64,000 bases of DNA, taken from positions 248,001 through 312,000 of the forward strand of contig CBDCPE010000003.1 in assembly GCA_965220055.1 (NCBI GenBank), in the 5' to 3' direction. The notes beneath the pieces are model-generated. The model was not told where the DNA came from and did not search any database. It saw nothing but the letters and a program-made list of their open reading frames with translations. The position numbers and the translations under genes are program-made. Numbering within the stretch: position 1 is the stretch's first letter; the number at the start of each line of letters is the position of its first letter. This stretch comes from Bin87 sp965220055 (lineage in GTDB: Bacteria > Chloroflexota > Dehalococcoidia > Lucifugimonadales > UBA3495). This document shows, one piece after another, positions 25,089-33,904 of the stretch.

Positions 25089-26035
25089 GCTGGATCGCCC
25101 CGCAGCCGACGCAGTTCGGCTTCCAGCTCGACGGCGCGGGCTTCGGCGGCAGCGCGAGCGGCCTGCTCGCCTGCTAGCACGGACTCAGCGGCGGTACGAG
25201 CGGCTTGTTCGGAGGCCAGGACGGACTCAGCAGCAGCGCGAGCGGTCTGCTCGGTGGCCAGCGTTGACTCGGCGGCGGCGCGGGCGGCCTGCTCTTCCTC
25301 GTAGGTTTTCACCCAATAGTCGGCAGCCGGATCATAAAAACGTAGGATGTTCTCTTTCCAGACCAAATCCAGCCTCAAGGTGGGGCTGTAACCCCGGGGA
25401 CGGCCTTCGGCGTCCGTCTCCACCGGGATGCGTTCCCACTGGCCATTGACCTGCCGCTCACCGACCAACTTCTCGCCGTAGAACGCGCTATCCGGAGTGG
25501 GGTCATAGCGCCAGTATTCTTCGACGCCGATGTAAGCGTAGAGCTCCCTCTTGGGGTGGAGATCGTTGTCAGCGGTGCTTCGGGAGGCGATTTCCAGCAC
25601 GAAGTCCGGTGGTTTGCCCATTGCCCAGATCCGATAGTTGTCATGGAAGTCGATAACGTCCACATCCACGTCGAAGGCGACATAGCAATCCGGGGAAACG
25701 GAGCGGCGCGGGTTGTTCCGATCGTAGTATATGAAGGTGTTTCCGTTGACGTGGGTGCGGGGTTGATGGGCGTAGTGGGTACGGAGGGTGGTTACCACCG
25801 CCTGGAACACGAAGCCTTGAGTTTCTCCGTCGGGCAAGGGCACACCGTCCGTTGCGGGGTAGCAGACGCCGTCCTCGTACAAGTGGGGAGCATCGGCCTC
25901 TGAAGGTGGGGCGAGCAGGGGCCCGTTGACTGCGGAAGGGTAGTATATGCCGTCCTCATAAAGATGAGGCGCTACGGTGATCGAAGGTTGTTTGATCCGG
26001 GGCGGGTCGGGTATAGCCTTGGGTTCGGTGGTCAT
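25085..26035 (-). CDS. Uma2 family nuclease-like protein with C-terminal coiled-coil repeats
   Basis: The 316-residue protein has a Uma2 (DUF820) core of the PD-(D/E)XK type: SVSPDCYVAFDVDVDV, DFVLEIASRSTADND and RELYAYIGVEEYWRYDP. The N-terminus has two copies of PHLYEDG-YP. The C-terminus has four 14-residue repeats of the form EQAARAAAESVLA, predicted to be a coiled coil, ending VELEAELRRLRG. The family's true substrate is not established. Two smaller relatives without the tail are at 31096 and 31699. Confidence 0.75.
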   Translation of the reverse strand: MTTEPKAIPDPPRIKQPSITVAPHLYEDGIYYPSAVNGPLLAPPSEADAPHLYEDGVCYPATDGVPLPDGETQGFVFQAVVTTLRTHYAHQPRTHVNGNTFIYYDRNNPRRSVSPDCYVAFDVDVDVIDFHDNYRIWAMGKPPDFVLEIASRSTADNDLHPKRELYAYIGVEEYWRYDPTPDSAFYGEKLVGERQVNGQWERIPVETDAEGRPRGYSPTLRLDLVWKENILRFYDPAADYWVKTYEEEQAARAAAESTLATEQTARAAAESVLASEQAARTAAESVLAGEQAARAAAEARAVELEAELRRLRGDPA

Positions 26036-26094
26036 GGCAGTCCTCGCAACGGTTCATGCAATGGTACTCTATCATCGTGTCCAAGGCGCTGCAA

Positions 26095-26123
26095 TTGACG
26101 AACCGGGCGGCCTGCGCTACGCT
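26095..26123 (+). promoter_or_regulatory. Candidate promoter of the MaoC-domain operon
   Basis: TTGACG (26095-26100) and TACGCT (26118-26123) are separated by 17 bp and lie 42 nt before the ATG at 26165. Confidence 0.55.
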
Positions 26124-26164
26124 TGCCCGTGCACTAAAACTCCACAGGTACGGAGCATTCCCCT

Positions 26165-26719
26165 ATGACTCAACAAGCCCCTCCCACCGCGCTCACGCCG
26201 GAAGTGCAGGCGATGGTGGGCGTCAGCGGCGACATCGTCGAATCCTGGGGCCTGGTGGACGGCGAGTATATGCGTCGCTTCACCCAGGCGCTGATGGACC
26301 CCGACCCGCGTTATTGGGATGACGAGTTCGCCAAGTCCACTCGCTACGGCGAGATTGTCACCCCTCCGATCATGGTGAGCTACCTGGCCAGCCGCATCCG
26401 GCCGGACCAGGGCGATCCCATCACCGCGGCCTTCGAGGAGAACCCCGAATCTGACGGCATCGGCTCCGTGGAGCGCCCTGGCGAATTGCCGCCCGTGCCC
26501 ACCAACCTGGTGCGGGTCCTCAACGCCGGCAACGAGATTGAGGTGTATGCCTACCCGAGCATCGGCGACAATATCTTCTTCCAGAATCGCTACTCGGAAA
26601 TCCGCGAGCGCCTGGGGCGGGACGGTACGCCGTTCCTGATCATCACCCGCGAGACCCGCTTCTGGAACCAGAACGACGTTACGCTGTGCATCACCCGCGC
26701 TTCAACCATCCGCCGCTAG
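26165..26719 (+). CDS. MaoC/FAS1-like dehydratase domain protein
   Basis: The 184-residue protein is a hot-dog-fold protein of the FAS1-like dehydratase (N-terminal MaoC) type: RFTQALMDPDPRYWDDEFA, RYGEIVTPPIMVSYL and the late IITRETRFWNQNDVTLC. It is probably one half of a two-subunit enoyl-CoA or acyl-thioester hydratase, the other half being the next gene (34 nt away). The substrate is unknown. Confidence 0.75.
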   Translation: MTQQAPPTALTPEVQAMVGVSGDIVESWGLVDGEYMRRFTQALMDPDPRYWDDEFAKSTRYGEIVTPPIMVSYLASRIRPDQGDPITAAFEENPESDGIGSVERPGELPPVPTNLVRVLNAGNEIEVYAYPSIGDNIFFQNRYSEIRERLGRDGTPFLIITRETRFWNQNDVTLCITRASTIRR

Positions 26720-26753
26720 ATTCCGGCGGCGTGGGACCCACTGGAGAAACGCC

Positions 26754-27317
26754 ATGACAATCCTGCTGGACGACCTCCTCAACATGGAGGCCGAGGAGAT
26801 CTGGAAGCTCAATGAGCGGCCGGACGCCGATGGCCTGCGTGACAAGTCGCAGACCTACTACGAGGACGTGAACGAGGGCGACGAGCTGCCCAAGTACATC
26901 TACAAGCCCACGCCGACCCACCTCTTCCGGTGGAGCGCGGCCATCGAGAACTTCCACCGGATCCATTACGATTTGGACTTTGGCCTGAACCACGACCGCA
27001 ACCCCAGCATCCTGGTGCACGGCTCGTGGAAGCAGAGCGTGGTGCCCCAGTACCTCAAGGACTGGACGCTGCCCAACGGCTGGCCGTGGAAGGCGCGCTT
27101 CGAGCACCGGGCGATGCTGGTCCCAGGCGACGTGCTGATCATGTGGGGCCGGGTCACCAGCAAGTACGAAAAGGATCAGATGGGCTTTATCGAGCTGGAA
27201 GTTGGCATGAAGACCCATGATGGCATCGAAAGCATGCCCGGCACGGCGACGGTGGTTCTGCCCCTGCGGGACGGCCCGCCGATCCCGTACCCCTTCGTAC
27301 CGCCCGCCCAAGATTGA
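26754..27317 (+). CDS. MaoC-like hot-dog dehydratase domain protein
   Basis: The 187-residue protein has the MaoC pattern: YYEDVNEGDELPKY, then the hydratase segment around AAIENFHRIHYDLDFGLNHD with a conserved aspartate and histidine, then ILVHGSWKQSVVPQYL and GDVLIMWGRV. It pairs with the preceding gene as the catalytic half of a split hydratase. Split MaoC pairs are common in degradation of branched or aromatic acyl-CoA compounds, but the pathway here is not shown. Confidence 0.78.
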   Translation: MTILLDDLLNMEAEEIWKLNERPDADGLRDKSQTYYEDVNEGDELPKYIYKPTPTHLFRWSAAIENFHRIHYDLDFGLNHDRNPSILVHGSWKQSVVPQYLKDWTLPNGWPWKARFEHRAMLVPGDVLIMWGRVTSKYEKDQMGFIELEVGMKTHDGIESMPGTATVVLPLRDGPPIPYPFVPPAQD

Positions 27318-27348
27318 TACAAATCCGCCAGCGCAGGAGTTGCAACCG

Positions 27349-27618
27349 ATGGCACGTTTTATTGCCGTTCACAACGTACCCGGCATCACCGAGGCCGACT
27401 TCCGGGACAAGCTGGACGCCGTCCGCAAGTGGCGACCCGACCGGCGCACCACCGTCCTCAAGGTCTACGGCGACTTGGAGAATGGCAAGCTGATCTCCGA
27501 GTGCGAGGCGGTGGAACAGTCCCACTTCGAAGACTGGCTCAACATGGTGGGCTGGCCGGCCGAGTCCATCAACAAGGTGGACATCGTCTGCCAGGTGGGC
27601 AGCTTCTGGAAGTTGTAA
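27349..27618 (+). CDS. Small dimeric alpha/beta-barrel-like protein, unknown function
   Basis: The 89-residue protein (MARFIAVHNVPGITEADF) resembles small ferredoxin-fold proteins such as the DUF4242 type. GCAGGAG precedes the ATG at 27349; in-frame upstream starts lie inside the previous gene. It is the last gene of the MaoC operon, followed by a terminator, and may be an auxiliary protein of that pathway. Confidence 0.6.
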   Translation: MARFIAVHNVPGITEADFRDKLDAVRKWRPDRRTTVLKVYGDLENGKLISECEAVEQSHFEDWLNMVGWPAESINKVDIVCQVGSFWKL

Positions 27619-27678
27619 TCCCGCGCGGGCATTGCCGCGGCGCCCCGGGGAGGGACGCACGCTGCAGAACGAACCGTT

Positions 27679-27707
27679 GGGCCGGAGCCAGTCTCCGGCC
27701 CGCTTTT
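27679..27707 (+). terminator. Rho-independent terminator of the MaoC operon
   Basis: A perfect 9-bp stem, GGGCCGGAG / CTCCGGCCC, with loop CCAGT, is followed by GCTTTTTG. It lies 61 nt after the last gene. Confidence 0.85.
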
Positions 27708-27885
27708 TGTGGCCGGGATTGCCGCGCGGTCGCTACGGTACCGTTTCCTTTTGCGTGGTAAGCAGCTAAGCCCGCTATCGCCGTCCCAACAGCAGGATCG
27801 GCTTCGACGGTTTGCGCCCTTGATTCTGGGGTGCTTTGCGGACCTTGCGTATTGGTACGGATTCGTTTCGTGCAGCGGTGACCTC

Positions 27886-27913
27886 TTGACACACTGCATT
27901 TCTCACTTAAAAT
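27886..27913 (+). promoter_or_regulatory. Promoter of the XRE-ImmA unit
   Basis: TTGACA (27886-27891) and TAAAAT (27908-27913) with a 16-bp spacer lie 41 nt before the ATG at 27954. The interval between terminator and promoter holds no gene. Confidence 0.7.
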
Positions 27914-27953
27914 ATGCGTTACACTCAATCTCAGGATTTTAGGATAACGCACA

Positions 27954-28574
27954 ATGACGACAAATAATTTAGCGTTGGAATCCCTTCGACACGGCGTCGA
28001 ACACTCCCTTGGTCCGGCGGTGGTGCAAATTCTTCGGTCCGCCTACGCCCGCGCTAGCGATCTGGTGGCATCCGCAGACCTCGACCCGCTGTTGAGGCCT
28101 ATGGCATTCGGTATGAACCGCTACCTGTTGGTGCAAAACAGTCTGTTGGTTTTACCTGACGCGCTGGCGCAATCCGGAGCATAGTTGGAGGCCAACGCCA
28201 ACAACTCGTGGTACCACATTGAACTCAATTTCCAAGGTATGTTGGTCACCGTCGAGACAGTACAACACTGGAAGGACCGCCCCCGGCCGGCACAGTACCG
28301 GAGCATGCTGGCGATGAGGCAGCAGGGGCGTTTCGTCATCAGAAACCAAGTATTGGTGCCTGAGGCGCTGAAGCCTTTGCCCGATTCATACCGCTACCTG
28401 CATATTCTGCGCGGTAGGGCTGAGGACCGAGAGAACCTCGGCTTCGTGCTGGGCGTATTTGAAGTCGACGACCATGAGTACGACCCGGTTCCAGTTTGGC
28501 TATATTCAAACGAAGCCCAGGCTCCTGACCAGGACGACTTCAACGTGGTGGACCCAGTTTTCCCGTTTTCCTGA
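27954..28574 (+). pseudogene. Unknown gene with an in-frame amber stop, upstream of the XRE-ImmA gene
   Basis: The frame starting MTTNNLALESLRHGVEH reaches a TAG at 28182-28184 after 76 codons and continues, without shifting, for 129 more codons (LEANANNSWYHIELNFQGML through DVDPVFPFS-like acidic C-terminus) to a TGA at 28574. The second half has no start better than the TTG right after the TAG, and no ribosome site. It is thus most simply one gene of about 206 codons with a nonsense mutation, readthrough, or a sequence error. The family is not recognised. It is followed after 9-18 nt by the XRE-ImmA gene, so it may encode the partner (target or toxin) of that protein. Confidence 0.6.
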
Positions 28575-28592
28575 CGGGCATAGGTGGACGTG

Positions 28593-29792
28593 ATGAGTGC
28601 CAGAACTCCCGGTTTTGTTGGAGAAAGATTGCGTCAGGCCCGTGAGGTCAGGGGCATGACCAGCGTGGCTCTTGCTCGTCGGCTAGGGATGTCACCTGCA
28701 ACACTGACCCATTACGAGCGAGGACGACACACCCCAACGCCCTATCATTTCGCCCAAATCGCAGAAGCACTCAACTTCAAGCCAGAGTTTTTTCTGCGGC
28801 AGTTGGAGCGCAGCGCACCCGGACAAGTGTCCTTCGCACGCTCACGCTCGGCTGCCACGCGCACCATGTTCCGTCGTGCCGAACATCGCCGGGTCTGGAT
28901 GCGTGAGGTCGTAGGCTATCTCGCGCAGTTTCTTCCTCTCCCTGAACCAGATATTCCTTGTCCAAGCTCCGGTTTTGATTGGCGGAGCACCGACGACGAC
29001 GACATTGAGACATTGGCCGCCGACTTACGGACCCAGTGGAAGTTGACCAACGGTCCTATCAGCAACGTCACGTTGCTGTCCGAGAAGCACGGTGTCATTG
29101 CCGTCATGTTTCGCTTTGGCTCCGACACCTTGGATGCTTTCTCAACGTGGGACCACGTCGATGGCCGACCGTACATGGCATTGGGCGCTGACGGCCAGTC
29201 GGCCTTTCGTACCCGGTTCAACGTGTGCCACGAACTCGCTCACCTAGTAATGCACCGCCACGTCACTCCGGAAGACCTGTCCGACAGGCAGACCTTCAAT
29301 CTCATCGAGCAACAGGCTCACCGCTTCGCTGCGGCTTTTTTGGTGCCGGCGGAGAGTTTCGTCAAGGACCTCAATATTCCCACACTTGACGCCCTTCGCA
29401 TTCTCAAGACCAGGTGGAAAGCGTCCGTGAAGATGTTGATACACCGTACACATAGTCTCGGCCTGGTTGACGATAATTATGCCCGGCGCCTCTATATCAA
29501 CTACAACCGCCGCGGTTGGAACGACCGTGAACCTTATGACGACGATTTTGCTGTAGAAACTCCTATCATGGTGCGTCATGCCTTCCAAGCCCTTGTAGAC
29601 CGGGAGATGGTCGTCCGCTCGCAGGTGCAGGCGGACCTGCCCTTCAACCAAGACGAACTCGAGGAACTAGCAGGCCTTCCTGCGGGATATTTTGACGAAT
29701 TGCCGGAGGACGGAGACGTGTGGGGCTTCCTTGACAGCCTCACGACGGGTTTCCCAGGCCAACATGCAGAAGATGATTTCAATGCCCGATAG
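28593..29792 (+). CDS. XRE-type DNA-binding protein fused to an ImmA/IrrE metalloprotease
   Basis: The 399-residue protein has an N-terminal Cro/C1 helix-turn-helix (VGERLRQAREVRGMTSVALA, then SPATLTHYERGRHTPTP) and a central zinc metalloprotease domain with CHELAHLVMH (HEXXH) and a downstream glutamate region (LIEQQAHRFAAAFLVP). In this fusion family the protease part degrades a repressor or the protein represses its own operon; several members act as antitoxins or in mobile-element control. The ATG at 28593 has AGGTGG 5 nt upstream; a GTG at 28584 would add three residues. It shares the promoter at 27886 with the interrupted gene upstream. Confidence 0.82.
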   Translation: MSARTPGFVGERLRQAREVRGMTSVALARRLGMSPATLTHYERGRHTPTPYHFAQIAEALNFKPEFFLRQLERSAPGQVSFARSRSAATRTMFRRAEHRRVWMREVVGYLAQFLPLPEPDIPCPSSGFDWRSTDDDDIETLAADLRTQWKLTNGPISNVTLLSEKHGVIAVMFRFGSDTLDAFSTWDHVDGRPYMALGADGQSAFRTRFNVCHELAHLVMHRHVTPEDLSDRQTFNLIEQQAHRFAAAFLVPAESFVKDLNIPTLDALRILKTRWKASVKMLIHRTHSLGLVDDNYARRLYINYNRRGWNDREPYDDDFAVETPIMVRHAFQALVDREMVVRSQVQADLPFNQDELEELAGLPAGYFDELPEDGDVWGFLDSLTTGFPGQHAEDDFNAR

Positions 29793-29903
29793 GAAGATCA
29801 TGCCAAGCAAACGGAACCGTCGCTACCGCTCCCGCCGGATGTGATAACCTTTCGCTAAGGCCGATGGCCCGTTGCAGAAAACTGAATTGAGGGATGCCTG
29901 GTT

Positions 29904-31070
29904 ATGACTATTGCCACCCGTATGAGCCGCCTGGGCACTGAATCCGCTTTCGAGGTGCTGGCCAGGGCGCGGGCGCTGGAAGCCCAGGGACGAGAGATCG
30001 TCCACCTGGAGATCGGCGAACCCGACTTTGAGACGCCGGAGCACATCGTTGAGGCGGGCGTCAAGGCGCTGCAGGACGGTTACACCCACTACGGTCCCAC
30101 GCCGGGTCTCCCGGAACTCCGTCAGGCTGTGGCTCGCAACAGCCGGGAGGTGCGTGGCATCGACACCGACTGGGAACAGGTGGTGGTGACGCCGGGCGCC
30201 AAGCCCATCATGTTCTACTTGCTGCTGGCCATCGCCGAGGCTGGCGCGGAGGTCATCTACCCCAACCCGGGGTTCCCCATCTACGAGTCGATGATCGAGT
30301 TCAGCGGGGCCAAGGCCGTGCCGATGCGGCTGCTGGAGGATAAGGCGTACCACCCCGATCTGAGCCGCTTGCCCGAGATGGTGAACGAGCGGACGCGCCT
30401 GCTCATCATCAACTCGCCGGAGAACCCGTGCGGGTCCGCCTTTACGCTGCAGGAGCTGGAGACCATCGCTGACGTGGTGCGCAGTCATCCGGACATGTAC
30501 GTGATGTCCGACGAAATCTACAAGGACATTCTGTACTCCGGCGAACACCACAGCATTGCGGCGTTGCCCGGCATGGCCGACCGGACCATCATCCTGGACG
30601 GCTTCTCCAAGAGCTACGCGATGACCGGCTGGCGCTTGGGCTACGGGATCATGCCCGAGGAGCTGGTGCCCCACGTGTCCCGGCTGGCCACCAACAGCGT
30701 GTCCTGTGCGGCGTCGTTCAGCCAGATTGCCGGCGTGGCCGCGCTGGATGGGCCACAGGACGCGGTCCAGGAGATGGCCGCCGAGTTCGCGCGCCGCCGC
30801 CGCCTAATTGCAGACGGCTTGCAGTCCATACCTGGGATCAACTGCCCCGAACCGGAGGGAGCGTTCTACGCGTTCCCCAGCATCAAGGACACCGGTCTGA
30901 CCAGTGCCGAGTTCGAGGAGCGCGCGATGCAGGAGGCCGGCGTGGCCTTACTATCCGGCGCCGCGTTCGGCGAGTTCGGTGAGGGCTACGTGCGGCTGTC
31001 CTACGCCAACAGCCAGGAGAACATCAGCAAGGCCCTGGAGAGTCTAGACTCCATGGTTCGGGCGTTGTAA
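29904..31070 (+). CDS. Class I pyridoxal-phosphate aminotransferase
   Basis: The 388-residue protein belongs to the aspartate aminotransferase fold type I group. It has EIGEPDFETPEHI at the N-terminus, NSPENPCGSAFTLQELE, the SDEIYKDI block, and the cofactor lysine in LDGFSKSYAMTGWRLGYG. The exact amino donor cannot be read from the sequence. It is followed 25 nt later by a Uma2 gene, with no evident functional link. Confidence 0.88.
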   Translation: MTIATRMSRLGTESAFEVLARARALEAQGREIVHLEIGEPDFETPEHIVEAGVKALQDGYTHYGPTPGLPELRQAVARNSREVRGIDTDWEQVVVTPGAKPIMFYLLLAIAEAGAEVIYPNPGFPIYESMIEFSGAKAVPMRLLEDKAYHPDLSRLPEMVNERTRLLIINSPENPCGSAFTLQELETIADVVRSHPDMYVMSDEIYKDILYSGEHHSIAALPGMADRTIILDGFSKSYAMTGWRLGYGIMPEELVPHVSRLATNSVSCAASFSQIAGVAALDGPQDAVQEMAAEFARRRRLIADGLQSIPGINCPEPEGAFYAFPSIKDTGLTSAEFEERAMQEAGVALLSGAAFGEFGEGYVRLSYANSQENISKALESLDSMVRAL

Positions 31071-31095
31071 TCCGGCTGACCGAACGGAGGGCGTC

Positions 31096-31683
31096 ATGAC
31101 TACCGAAACCAAACCGCGTCCTGCTACGGCGCTTGATCTGCGTCCGTTTACGGTGGCCGAATATTATGCCATGGCCGAGGCGGGGATCCTGCGGGAGGAG
31201 GAGAGGGTTGAACTTATAGATGGAGTAATTGTTGAGATGGTTCCCATGGGCAACCGTCATCGGGCTACCGTCACCAGGCTTAACCGGCTATTCAACAGGA
31301 ATGTTGGCGAACGCGCCATAGTCCAAATCCAAAGTTCTATAACCCTGGATGACCAAACCATGCCGGAACCCGATCTGGCAATCTTGCGCGAGCGAGCCGA
31401 CTTTTACGAGGCTGATTCCCCCGGTCCTGAAGACGTGCTGCTGGTTATTGAGGTGGCTGACAGTGCAGTGGACTATGACCGGAACGAAAAGCTGCCCAGG
31501 TACGCCCGCGCCGGCATCCCCGAGGTTTGGATAACCGTACTTCCCGAGCTTATCGTTGAAGCGCATACCGAACTTTCCGCCGGCAGGTACACCCATAAGC
31601 GCATCTTAGTGCCCGGTGACGTCATCTCCCCAGGTTGTTTTCCCGACATTGAGCTACAGGTCAACGAAATCCTGCCTGGCTAG
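31096..31683 (+). CDS. Uma2 family nuclease-like protein, tandem copy 1
   Basis: The 195-residue protein has the Uma2 PD-(D/E)XK-type core: RVELIDGVIVEM, MPEPDLAILRE, LLVIEVADSAVDYDRNEK and RYARAGIPEVWI. The E-V-D and later K fit the nuclease acidic site. Both its start (LDLRPFTVAEYYAMAEAGIL) and the middle of the gene are shared with the next gene. Uma2 genes are abundant in Cyanobacteria and Chloroflexota and behave like dispersed families. Confidence 0.78.
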   Translation: MTTETKPRPATALDLRPFTVAEYYAMAEAGILREEERVELIDGVIVEMVPMGNRHRATVTRLNRLFNRNVGERAIVQIQSSITLDDQTMPEPDLAILRERADFYEADSPGPEDVLLVIEVADSAVDYDRNEKLPRYARAGIPEVWITVLPELIVEAHTELSAGRYTHKRILVPGDVISPGCFPDIELQVNEILPG

Positions 31684-31698
31684 AGGGAGGACGGCACC

Positions 31699-32286
31699 AT
31701 GACGACACCGACCAAACCGCGTTCTGTTACGGCGCTTGATCTGCGTCCGTTTACGGTGGCCGAATACTACGCCATGGCCGAAGCTGGCATCCTGAACAGA
31801 GAAGACAGGGTTGAGTTGATCGATGGAGTAGTCGTCGCCAGGGCCCCTATCGGAAACCGCCACCTCGCCACCGTAGACCGATATACCAAGGCATTTGTCT
31901 TGGCTGTTGGTGATCGAGCCATTGCGCGGGTTCAAGGGTCGATTGTACTCAGCGAATACAGTATGCCTGAGCCTGACTTGGTAATACTTGGGGAACGCTC
32001 CGATTTTTATGCGTTTGAAGCGGCTGGTCCGGGAGATGTGCTTCTGCTGGTTGAAGTCTCCGACACCTCCGTGGACTATGACCGCCAGGAAAAGCTGCCG
32101 AGGTACGCTCAGGCCGGCATCCCCGAGGTTTGGCTGACTGTTCTACCGGAAAACGTCGTGGAGGCGCACACGGAGCCGACGGAGAACGGCTACCGGGTGA
32201 CCCGGCGGCTGCGAGCGGGAGATGTGCTGGTGCCTGGCTGCTTCCCTGATATTCAGATACCGGTCAAGGCGGCACTGCCCGGCTGA
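31699..32286 (+). CDS. Uma2 family nuclease-like protein, tandem copy 2
   Basis: This protein has the same length (195 residues) and layout as copy 1, 15 nt downstream. The first 25 codons are nearly identical at DNA level, the ELIDGV and DYDR-EKLPRYA-AGIPEVW blocks are conserved, and the region between residues 45 and 85 has diverged. This is a tandem duplication kept as two complete frames. GAGGG lies before the ATG. Confidence 0.78.
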   Translation: MTTPTKPRSVTALDLRPFTVAEYYAMAEAGILNREDRVELIDGVVVARAPIGNRHLATVDRYTKAFVLAVGDRAIARVQGSIVLSEYSMPEPDLVILGERSDFYAFEAAGPGDVLLLVEVSDTSVDYDRQEKLPRYAQAGIPEVWLTVLPENVVEAHTEPTENGYRVTRRLRAGDVLVPGCFPDIQIPVKAALPG

Positions 32287-32341
32287 TTGTTGATGCTGCG
32301 CTCCCGGTGGCGATGAAGGAACAGCCTTGCGCGTGGGTTTG

Positions 32342-33376
32342 CTAGGCGAAGTGTGGCATCACCTTCTCACCGAAGAGTCGCATCGACTTCTGCACCTTGT
32401 GGGTGTCCATCTCGCCGGTGTTAAGCTTTAGCATCAGGTTACGGACGCCGATGTCCCGCAGGGCTGCCACCTGCTCCGCTACCTGGGACGGTGTCCCCAT
32501 GATGAAGGAGTGCTCCAAGCTCTCGCCGGCTGGGATGGGACGGTTGGGATCGGGAGGAGGGAATCCGCCGGGGTTGTAGAGCTCGCGTGCACGGCGGAAG
32601 TGGGTGCGCTCACGCTCGAAGCCTGCGGCTGCGATCTCGTGGGCCTCGTCGTAACTGTCGGCGACGAAGAGGTCGCGCGAAGCCCAGCACTGGTCCATCG
32701 TGGCCTCGGTCTGCTCCTCGGTGAAGCCGGAGTCGAGCATGGTGGCCCGGTAGCGTTCCAGGCGGGACTGCAGCACGGGCCGGGTCTGGATGCCGATCAT
32801 CACCGGGCGGCCGATCTCGGCCATGCGCACTGCCGACGCTTCGCTGATGCAGGCCCTGATCAGCGGCGGATGAGGTTGCTGATAGGGTCTAGGCCGCAGC
32901 AGCGGAAACTCCACGTCCCAGTGTTCGCCACTGTGCTCCAGCGGTTGGCCGGTCCATGCCTTGACCAACAGTTCCTCGGCTTCGTCTAGCCGCGCCAGAC
33001 CGTCCTCCATGGTGATCCCAAAGCCAATGTATTCGTAGTGGTTGTAGGCGGAGCCGCGACCCGTGCCCATGATGAGCCGTCCGTGGCTGAGATTGTCCAG
33101 CAGGGCGGTTTGTACCGCCAGGCGGACGGGATGATGGAAGGCGAGCTCGACCACGGCGAACCCGATCTTGAGATGACTGGTGCGGGACGCGACGGCAGCG
33201 CCCAAAACCAGCGGGTCGGCGTGGGCGGCGGCGCCGTCGAAGTGGTGCTCGGTGAGCCATACGGAGTGCATGCCGATCTGCTCAGCCAGGACGATCTCGT
33301 CCAGCGTGCTGTCAATAATGGCCGAGTCGTTCTCGGGGTGGTGGCTGACGGGAAAGACGAAGGAGCCGAAGCGCAT
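32342..33376 (-). CDS. Luciferase-like (LLM) flavin-dependent oxidoreductase
   Basis: The 344-residue protein has the bacterial luciferase barrel: MRFGSFVFPVSHHPEND, WLTEHHFDG, the GRLIMGTGRGSAYNHYEYIG phosphate-binding area and MKLNTGEMDTHKVQKSMRLF at the end. Such enzymes use reduced flavin and oxygen to hydroxylate or cleave organic substrates. Expanded sets are known in SAR202 Chloroflexota. GAGAGG precedes the ATG. Confidence 0.85.
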   Translation of the reverse strand: MRFGSFVFPVSHHPENDSAIIDSTLDEIVLAEQIGMHSVWLTEHHFDGAAAHADPLVLGAAVASRTSHLKIGFAVVELAFHHPVRLAVQTALLDNLSHGRLIMGTGRGSAYNHYEYIGFGITMEDGLARLDEAEELLVKAWTGQPLEHSGEHWDVEFPLLRPRPYQQPHPPLIRACISEASAVRMAEIGRPVMIGIQTRPVLQSRLERYRATMLDSGFTEEQTEATMDQCWASRDLFVADSYDEAHEIAAAGFERERTHFRRARELYNPGGFPPPDPNRPIPAGESLEHSFIMGTPSQVAEQVAALRDIGVRNLMLKLNTGEMDTHKVQKSMRLFGEKVMPHFA

Positions 33377-33904
33377 ATTTGCCTCTCTACGGGTATCGGA
33401 ATGGGTGTACCGAGATTATAGACTAAGATTTTCGCCCCCGCGCTCCGGCGCATTGAGCTGTGCGTGCCGGCCGACCGCGATCGCAGATGTTCTCGCGCAA
33501 CGGCATTTCGGGAGAGCAGCGGCATTGCGCAGCCTAGCAGCAGTGCCTATACTTTCTGGGCAATTGATACGGATGCCCGTGGTAACGACGGCTGGGCGAA
33601 AAACCGGATCGGGGACGATTGGGGTAGTGTAGTAATGAAGTAGGGTCCCGCCGGAACCACGGAGAAACCGTTTGCCGTGCGGGCCTGGCCGACAACAAAA
33701 AGCCGGTCGACGGGTCATTGTGGATTTGGCGCTGTCTCCAGATCGATTTCCGGCTCAGACATCGCCTTCCGCGTCGAGAATGGATGGGTTCTGAGTAATG
33801 TAATGGATACTCGTTTTGGAACCAGTCCGGTTGCATGTATCGACACGTATATAGGTTGTATCCAATAGGAATTCACCAGCAAGTCGGAAGTCAGAAGGTT
33901 TGCA
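33377..33904. other. Gene-free interval between divergent genes
   Basis: No convincing gene is seen on either strand across 528 bp. It contains the -10 box of the LLM gene (33415-33420) and, presumably, the promoter of the lipoprotein gene. I see no repeats or RNA gene in it. Confidence 0.5.
33415..33420 (-). promoter_or_regulatory. -10 element of the LLM oxidoreductase gene
   Basis: TATAAT on the minus strand 39 nt before the ATG at 33376. The -35 region is not recognisable. Confidence 0.45.
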
